This document shows positions 55,900 through 64,000 of a stretch of DNA of 64,000 nucleotides, one piece after another (the stretch's first letter is position 1; each line of letters opens with the position of its first letter). The translations under genes were made by a program, and so were the position numbers. The DNA lies in the NCBI GenBank assembly GCA_023374045.1, contig CM041779.1:273233258-273297257 (forward strand), written 5' to 3'. Below the pieces are notes generated by a model that ran no database searches, was not told the DNA's origin, and saw nothing but the letters and a program-made list of their open reading frames with translations. The stretch is from Limonium bicolor (Eukaryota; Streptophyta; Magnoliopsida; Caryophyllales; Plumbaginaceae).

Positions 55900-58800
55900 T
55901 GTAACACCCCAACCCGAAATCCAATAAACTGAACGGCGATCACTCCCAAATAAAATACAACTGCAGCGGAAATAAATACAACAACCGGGCGGTATTACAA
56001 TGCCGTTGGCCACCCTTGTGACCAACAAGCTAAGTCCAAATACAATCTCCAAAAGTCACGGTCTGAATACGAATACAATCCGAGATACTAGGAATCAAAC
56101 TCAAATGTAAAATACTTAAGTAAAAAATGTCTAAAGAAGACTCCCATAGCTTGAATCTACCCCACCTACACTCGGTGTGGTAATCTTCTCAACTTCAGGT
56201 ACCTGAAAAATGGGGGTGCCCCCAAGGGGCTCAGCAAACAATGCTGGTATGGAAAACGTGCAGCCCATCGTCTACCGGGCCACACCAACTACTTTGTCGA
56301 ACACATGCAGTTCATTTTTATAAAGCTGTAAACAAGCATAGTCTGATAATAACAAGTATCCATACAAGGACAATAATGTCACATAGAACAAGACACAGAA
56401 GGTCGTGTTAGCTGAACTGAAATTCTTTAATGATAGTCGGTCCACACAATGGGACTGACAGTATAACTGAATATCTTAAATAGTGGAGGTATAGTGACCT
56501 CGTTAAGATTGAAAGGTTGGGTATAAAAACCCCAGGAGATAACGTAGTTAAACCCTGAACTGAGAGGCGTGGGAAATAGAATCCCACTAGAGGAATGAAG
56601 TCTTCCTCAACTGAAGGGCATTAGAAACCCGGAAGGAATAGAGTCTTCCTCCCAACTGAAAGTTCCGTCGCGACGTAGATAGGAGACGACCTGAGACAGG
56701 TACAGCTCCTGTAGCATGCATGGCCAGATCCAACTGGGCTCCTCGTTCTCGTAGTATAGATTGTTAAGTGTCATATAAAGACGTTAAACAAGAACACAAT
56801 GTGTATTGTCAATTATCACGTTTAGGATAATGACGTTTGTTATAAAGTGAAGTTAGTGAGAGACTTGAGTACAAGTCCTCGGTATACTGAAACGCAGGTA
56901 TTTAATCCACTGGTATAGTAGTGTTTGTATGCGTGGGACATACACGTTGTAGTCAGCATCATTCACGCACATAAAATAATACACAGTGCACAAGAGTAAA
57001 CAACATTTTACATTAATTATCTTGGTCGTTATTTCAAACAACAGATAGCACACAAGCCGGTGTAATCCGGTAGAAAACAGGTTGCAAGAATCCTACCGTT
57101 CACCGTAGGTTGCAGTTGATTATACCCTTCCCGGTCAACGTCTGGTCAAACAAAGTCCTAGAATAGGATTAACTGAGAGGGTTAATTTATGTTACCCTTA
57201 TATAATAATTCTATTGGATCTTTAACAACTCGTATTTGTTATTTCATGTGAGGTTTATTTCTTTTAATTACCTCATGATTTAATGTATAACTTATTTGTT
57301 ATTCCTTTTGATTTATTTATAAATCCTTTAATGTACATATATGTATTCATATATTCATGTACTATATTTGTTGTTTATTTAATTGTCTAAGGACATAACA
57401 ACTTATAATTTCTTAACTATATTTAAATGTCTTACAATGACATAATATTCTTATAATCTCATTATTCTCCTTTTAGTCATAAATAATACTTATTGTTTTC
57501 CTTTAACTTCCTTATAACTATATAAGCCATAGTTTCTAATTCCATAATTCCTTTAATTAAAATTCTTTCTTCTAATTCCTCAAATATCCATATAGGACCT
57601 ATATTTATTTAAATCTAAATTCTTACCCTTATATTTCGGTTATTACAAAACAACCACATTAATTCATAAACTTATATTTAAATTCTAATCTCATTATATT
57701 ATAGAGTTTTAACTTCTTCTTATTTAGCTAAATTACATAGTCACACTAATATTTTGGTATATAGCTTTTAAGTATTATAACTTTCAAAAATAACAACTTA
57801 CCCCTTAAATTCTCGGCAATAATATTTTATTTCCTATAATTACAATTTAACCACAAAACCTTATAACTTTACATAATGCCTTATAAACTATATTTTAATT
57901 TTAATTCTCCATAAATGCCGAATATATATATATAAATTCTTAAATTACCAAACTAACCCCAAGTAATTCGGCTTTGGTCTTGAACTCTCCATTAATTACA
58001 TTTTCACCCCAAAACTTTATAATAGTCTCTTAATCTTATAAACTAAGTCTAAATATATAATTCCTCCTCAAATTTCAAAGGTGAGCCTAATAAATCTCTT
58101 AATTATGAATTCGCCCCTTTTTATGTTCTAAACTTTCATAACAACTTTTATAAATTACATAATAGCCCAAAACTTAATAAATGTTATTTTAACACTTGTT
58201 TAAATTATCTAAAATTCATAAACTTAATTCCTAACCTTATATTATATTATAATTTCACACCAAATACCCCTTTAGCTCTCGGCTTTCACAATATATACAC
58301 TAAATTTTGTAAAAATTACATTTAAGCCACTTAACTTAATTAATTAGCCATTTAAGCACTAATGAAATTTTTAGCTCACCAAACTTTTGTGATATAAGTT
58401 TATATACCTAAGTAGGTCATTAATACCTATTTATCAATTAGTACATTCGGCCATATTTATTTGGTGACCATATAGTATATAAAAGTGGATTTATATGTCA
58501 TAATAATTATACATAATTCATAGGAGTTATAAACTCATGTAAAAATTATTGTAATGTCTTATATAATTCTTAGCTCAAAAATAAGCATTTTTGCCCTTGA
58601 TAATTTCGGCTTGAATTAATATGTGACATAACTAAATTTGTGACAACAAAATTTTGTCTTAAGGTAATATTTTCTATATAAGTTATAGATTGTATTTTTG
58701 CATATAATACCATATAGTTTTCGGTCTTAAAAACCTAGGAGATGTACATAATTTTTGTATAATTTTTTAGAAGCTTAACAAAGCTTATAACTAAATATTT

Positions 58801-60749
58801 ACTTAGTAAACTTACTCTTAACAAAGGTGGTTAAGTGCTTAACTCCTCTTGAACTCCAAGCTTTCCTCCAAGGAAATTTTTGATGCTCCACTTCGGTTAT
58901 AATGCAAGTGGTGTAGGAGTTTTAGGAGTTTAGATCTTGAATAAAGGGGATCTTAAGTAGATTTGTAAGTAGTTTTACAAGGATTTACCTTAGACTTTTC
59001 TCCTTATGAATTCGGCACTCCTAAGGTGGATGAAAACAAATTTTCCTTCATCAAAATGAAGAAGAAAAGAACCTTAGAAGGAGTAGAACTTGGTTACACA
59101 TAAAAATGTGCTTTAAGGATTTTCAAGCATTAAAACTACCTTAAGATAACCTTGAGATGCTCCTTGGATTAATGTTGGTTTGAACAACCTCCTTGGTGAA
59201 ACTAAGTGATGCCGAACTCTTGTTGTTATGCTAGGAAGAGTTTTGCTTCAAGGTTTGACAAGAAATGCTAGGAAATTACCTTAAAGATGAAGATAGAAGT
59301 TAAAACTCCATTAATGGACTTAAGAGCTTCAAAGGAAGAAGATGAAGCAAGAAGAGAGAGCTAGGTAGCTTACCAATTCGTGGATGAAGAGGGCAAGGAG
59401 AAGAATGAGACTCACGAATTGTATAAGGTAAAAATGCATTTGGAATTTGATTTTTGCTTTGTCAATTTTTAATGTCAAATGACTTTACTTTTCCTTAGTT
59501 TATTACATGGTTTATTGGCTCAATAAATGCCCATGTTCTCTGCATAATTTCGTGCATGTGGTGTGTGACAAGGCAAGAGTTGGAAAGAAAATGATTGTGA
59601 GCTAGAAGACAAGGTATTTTAGGTAAGTTATTCTTTTGATTTTTCTAAGTTAGGCTTGTCTTCTTCCTCCCTTGTAGAGTCACGAATTCAAGGGTCAAAT
59701 GGGTGTCTTAATTGACATTGAAGAGCCAAGGACAAGCATGTTAGGTCACATGGAAAAGAAGGAATCTAGAAAAGTGAATTCTAGATCTACTTTTTGCTTT
59801 TCTCATTTGTTTTTGTTCTAGCTCACATGGCCTTATTCCATGGCCTAATTTCGACAGCTTGCTGGTCATATGAGACCTACATACTTTGACATTAAGTAAT
59901 ACAACACATGGGAAGGTGAGTCACCATGTATTAAACCTTTTATAAACTTTAAAGGCAAATTTTATACTAGTTTTTGCTCTAAAATCGGCCCCTATAGAGA
60001 GCCTTGTTGACTAGTCACACCAACTGATTTAGAAGGTCATTTTAACCATATTTAAATTACCAATTCGTGGCATGTCAAAAACTACAAGGCAATTGCGTAA
60101 ACGCGTTTTCGTGACACCCGAAGGTGTGTTTTTGTGTGCTCTATGAAATTTTTGGAAACAAATTATTTTTATGAGTTCCAAGTGTTTTTAAACACTTATT
60201 ATAGTAAATAAACATATACTAAGATGTTACATTGGGTTATATGGGGTTACATCAACCCATGACATAATTTACGGGCCATCGGAACACACCCGGGCAAAAA
60301 GGAGCGCTAAGAAATCCTCCTGTGGTTTTTGCTGAATTTTGAGAAACCACTTCGTGGTTTCTCTTTATAATGGTTAATAATGATGTTAGGAACTCAAGAA
60401 TTAATTTTATAGGAGTTCGTGCCACCTCTACACTCCTCCGGACTTTTCGTGCTTTAAGGAGCGGGCGTGAGCACTCCCGAGCGTTTTGCGTTTTTGACTG
60501 AATTTAGCTTAGGGAATATATTTGTATATTCATATAATAATTGTATGACCATTTGGTTTGAATATTAGAGGGTCATACAAGGTCATGTTTGACCATATGC
60601 TTCTAAGGCGTTTTCGCGTTTATGGAGAAACGACTGTTTTTACGTAACGTTCTCATGCATGGGTTTGCATGCGTACGTGAAATGATTTATATTTGGATTA
60701 TATTCCAATAAATAATGATTTAATAATATTATTTAGATTTGGTATTTCA
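55900..60749 (-). repeat. LTR 3 (5' LTR in element orientation) of the minus-strand Tekay element
   Basis: 4850 bp, TGTAACACCCC to GGTATTTCA on the plus strand. The conserved hairpin starts at 56008. As the 5' LTR it would hold the active promoter for copy B. Confidence 0.92.
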
Positions 60750-62216
60750 AGAATCCTACATTAGATTACTACCTGAGCAGTACTCAAGTAGCCCTCAGCT
60801 AAAACAACCAAGGAATCTGGGAAACTCTTGAAGTTACCTATGAAGAAATGACAAATCAAGAGACTCGCATTGAAATATTGCTTACTCATTGGGAGCTATT
60901 CAAAAAGGAAGAAAAGAGAGCCTTTCTGAAATGCACACTAGGTTCACTAAGCTGGTCACAAAATGCTTGTGCTTGGAAGAACTATCTCAAATGAAGATCG
61001 AATTCAAAAATTCCTCAGATCACTTCCCGTGTCCTTTGATAGCAAAGTCAATTCATGCAAGAAGTCCATGATCTCTCAAAGATGTCTATGGTGGACATGC
61101 TAGGATCATTAATGGCGTTTGAACTAAAGTTACAACAAAGAAGTTCAGAAAGCTCAATAAGAGAAAAAGGAAAAGGCATAGCTCTTCAGGTAGCTGAAAA
61201 TGAAAAATATGATTTTGGAGAAGACGACGATGAAATGGTCCTCTATGCCAAAAGGTATTTTTGAAAATTTCTTAAGAATAATATGAGAAAAGGAAAGGAC
61301 CCCAAGGATTTGACGATCTCAAGGAAGAGCAATGACAATGTTTGGATGCTCAAAATGTGGGCATCACATTAAGACTGCCCACAACGACCCAGGAGGACAA
61401 TGACAGGATCAGGAAATCTGTCAGAGATTATTCAACAAAAAAGCCAAAGAAAGAGCTTTCATTGTTGCATAGGGAGACTCGGAACTCAGTGATGATAGTC
61501 AAACCACATACAACGATCCCTCTGGGGATGAAATGCTCACCTTTTCCTGAGGAAGTTTGCTTGATGGCCCAAGACAGGGAACGTTAGAATAGGAGGAGAA
61601 AGAGGAACAAATCAAGGTAAATACTCTCTCTCGACTTAGAAAGGTTTGTTCGAAACCTAACCTTCTAACTGACTTATAAAGTTTTCCTATATTGCTTGAT
61701 CAACTAGAAGCACTAGAAAATGAAAACAGGAGCTCTTAGAAGAAAATGAAAAGCTACAAAAAATTCAGATAAGATCAGGTACTGAAACGCACTTAATGCA
61801 CTTAAAAGTATTTACAAACTAACTATAATGAAATTCTTGTTGTCCATGAGAAAATAAAGCTAGGAAAACAACTTGAAATCGATGAATTGATTGCTGCACT
61901 TGACAAGAAAGAAAAGGAACTAGCGTCCTTTAAAGAAAAACATGTAAAACTAGAAAATGATGCTAGGACACCCATGAGGAAAGACAAACGACCGGTCAGG
62001 TACCAATCGGGAACCCATCAAAGAGATGTCTGCCACCTGTGCAAACAACCTAGTCACTACGACGCCAAATGCTATAGGACACGATTTATGAGGCATTGGC
62101 AGCTAAAGAAAATTGGGCTAAGATGGGTAGTTAAGGATGATCATAAAATAATTTCATTTGGTGGAAATGGGTCTATACATTCTTGGGACCCTAACCCCAT
62201 ATTACTAACTTGTTAA
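60750..62216 (+). pseudogene. gag: copia gag, 3' part, decayed
   Basis: Continues from 33392. Segments read NNQGIWETLEVTYEE, TRIEILLTHWELFKKEE and RFTKLVTKC, then a region like MSMVDMLGSLMAFELKLQQR (60889-61264), which fit the UBN2-type copia capsid. A CCHC zinc knuckle CHLCKQPSHYDAKC lies from 62031. Many stops and frame changes occur, for example near 60808, 61030 and 61262. Confidence 0.75.
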
Positions 62217-64000
62217 GTGCAGAATCGAGTAGGAAGGGACCCCTACTGGTACATTGACAGTGGGTGCTCTAAACATATGACAGGAGACAAGTGAAAATTC
62301 CTCTCACTCGAACTAGGAAGCCAAGGAACTGTTTCCTTTGGCGACAACAAAAAGGGAGAAATCATCAGTGTAGCTAAGGTTGGTTTCACTTCAGATTATG
62401 TCACTGATAATGTCAATTTATTTAATGATTTAAAATTCAATTTGCTCAGTGTATCTCAAATTTGTGACAAAGGTAACTTAGTCCACTTCTATTCTACACA
62501 TTGTAGCATCGTAAGTCTGAGTGATGGAAAGGAGTTGTTAAGGGATATAAAATGAATATATATATATATATATATGTATGTATATATATATATATATACG
62601 TAGCCAGTCTAGAGGATATTGACAGTCTAAACCTTCCATGCTTGAATACATCAATAGATGACTCCACTCTATGGCACAAAAGGCTAGGGCATGTTAGTAT
62701 ATCCTTGCTAAGAAAACTAGTCAAGAATCAGCTGGTTAGAGGTCTCCTTTAGATTAAGAAATCTGAGACAAATCTTTGTGATGCCTATAAGAAGCAAACA
62801 AACTAAAACTTCTTTCAAATCAAAGAACATGGTAAGTACATCTAAGCTACTCGAACTGCTTCATATGGACTTATGCGGACCTATGAGCGATAGAAGTTTT
62901 GAAGGAAATTGGTTTGTGTTTGTTATTGTTGATGATTACTCATGATTTGTATGGACAATCTTTATTGCTTCCAAAGACGAAATCTTTAAGAAATTTCAAA
63001 CATTTGTAGGACAAATCCAAGTACAATCAACCTTAAAATCAAGGACCTTCCGTCTGATCATGGATCAGGGTTTGAGAATCATAATTCATGGACATGTGTG
63101 ACCTACATGGAATCAACCACACATATTCAGCACCAAGAACACCTCACCAAAGTGGGGTAGTTGAGCACAAGAGCAGAACATTACAAGAAGCAGCTAGAGC
63201 CATGCTATTGGGGAGTAATCTTCTTAAGTCTTTTGGGATGAAGATGTAGCAACTGTCTTACATCACTAATAGAACGCTCATACGACCAATCCTCAACAAA
63301 ACACCTTATGAGCTGATCAAGGGTAGAAAAACCAAGCATAAGCCATCTCATAATCTTTGGTTGTAAGTGTTATGTCCATGATAATGGATAGAATTCCCTA
63401 GGAAAGTTTGATGCCTGGAGTGATCTGGCTATATTCCTTGGGTTCTCAGAAAGGAGTAGGGCATACAAAATCTACAACAAAAGGACTCTGAAAGAAGAAG
63501 AAGAGTGTACTTGTGGTCTTTGATGAGGCTGAAATCCATATGATCAAAGAACCTGAAGAGGATGAAGCTTTTGGATTTGATCTAGCTGGGCAAGATCTCA
63601 CAAACAATACCAAAGATAAGTTACCAACTAAGGAATATCTGTCTGATAGGTCAGAGACTGGTCAGTAACATGACGACGAAGGAAACAATGATGTCAAAGA
63701 TCCTTTATCACCATCAACCATTCATCAATCTCAAGTTCTATATAAAGATCACCCATTGGAGAACATCATATCGAATATCTCTACAAGAATTCAAACCAGA
63801 GCACAAACTCATGATCTCTTGGCCTTCTTCACAACATTTTCACCCATCAAACCCAAAAACATCAAAAAAGCCTTACAAGACTCAGATTGGGTTAAGGGAA
63901 TGCAAGAGGAATTGAACTAGTTTGAAAAATGCAAAGTTTGGAATCTTATGCCTCGTCCCACACATCAAGGGGTAATTGGCACGAAGTGGGTCTTTAAGAA
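62217..64000 (+). pseudogene. pol: copia pol: protease, integrase and start of RT, decayed, runs off the window
   Basis: Protease: WYIDSGCSKHMTGD (from 62247), the copia active-site pattern, followed by a TGA. GAG-pre-integrase: LWHKRLGHVS (about 62671). Integrase core: LLHMDLCGPMS and FVFVIVDDYS (62851-62940), with the first catalytic aspartate, and further on GVVEHKSRTLQEAARAM (about 63156). RT start: FEKCKVWNLMPRPTHQGVIGT and KWVFK at the window edge. The order protease-integrase-RT is diagnostic for Ty1/copia. Numerous stops make it non-functional. Confidence 0.85.
62556..62598. repeat. (TA)n microsatellite with TATG interruptions
   Basis: About 43 bases of TATATA with short TATG insertions inside the copia protease-integrase region, where related proteins have unbroken coding sequence. 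It probably grew after the element died. Confidence 0.85.

Larger units (their letters stand above)
33393..60749 (-). mobile_element. Tekay chromovirus (Ty3/gypsy) in triple-LTR form: LTR-internal-LTR-internal-LTR, with AlkB domain
   Basis: Three near-identical LTRs (33393-38239, 44647-49489, 55900-60749) alternate with two near-identical internal regions (38240-44646, 49490-55899), all in minus orientation. Each internal region holds primer-binding site, gag with two zinc knuckles, AlkB domain, protease, RT, RNase H, integrase, chromodomain and polypurine tract, in that order. It is inserted in copia gag, and the codons on both sides join cleanly after removal. Unequal recombination between LTRs of sister copies could produce this form; a duplicated assembly join is the alternative. 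The RT and the C-terminal chromodomain place it in the Tekay/Del group. Confidence 0.9.

Overview
The window is nuclear DNA of a flowering plant, probably a eudicot with a large, repeat-rich genome. It is AT-rich, holds one spliced plant cell-wall gene, and is otherwise almost entirely nested LTR retrotransposons. No RNA gene, CRISPR array or bacterial feature was seen.

Layout. 1-2316 is the 3' end and 3' LTR of a Tat/Athila-type Ty3/gypsy element that sits inside the 5' LTR (2317-6973) of a plus-strand Tekay-like Ty3/gypsy element (Tekay-1). Tekay-1 continues with a primer-binding site, a decayed intron-bearing gag (split by a copia solo LTR, 8426-9553) and an AlkB-like dioxygenase domain (10040-10696). 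A gag-only Athila-like element (10750-20426) follows. It is split by a 4.7 kb Tekay-type solo LTR (13876-18611, 5 bp TSD) and its 3' LTR is truncated. The 3' end of a second Tekay element (20427-25603), a tail of another LTR (to 26049) and a 28-bp tandem repeat come next. The single host gene, an IRX10/IRX10-like (GT47) xylan xylosyltransferase with four exons, lies at 27962-30261, with a Stowaway-like MITE just upstream. From 32001 to the window end is a degenerate Ty1/copia element. Its gag is interrupted by a 27.4 kb minus-strand Tekay chromovirus (33393-60749) with the structure LTR-internal-LTR-internal-LTR.

Main discovery. Both Tekay lineages that show this part of the element (plus strand at 10 kb; minus strand at 42 kb and 53 kb) carry, between gag and protease, a domain with the full AlkB/ALKBH signature: NxY, HxD, a distal H and, in one copy, Rx5R. 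In addition gag is broken at the same protein position, in two sequence-diverged families, by short GT-AG segments that restore frame when removed. The AlkB block itself lies in a ~985-nt segment with GT-AG ends and matching phase, whose removal would fuse gag to protease. I infer a retrotransposon family that captured a host-type 2-oxoglutarate/Fe(II) nucleic-acid demethylase and separates its expression from gag-pol by splicing.

Quality note. The two internal copies and three LTRs of the minus-strand element differ mainly by one-base indels in short runs, often at different bases of the same run. Many frameshifts here, including the one in the IRX10-like gene, may therefore be read or assembly errors and not real decay.
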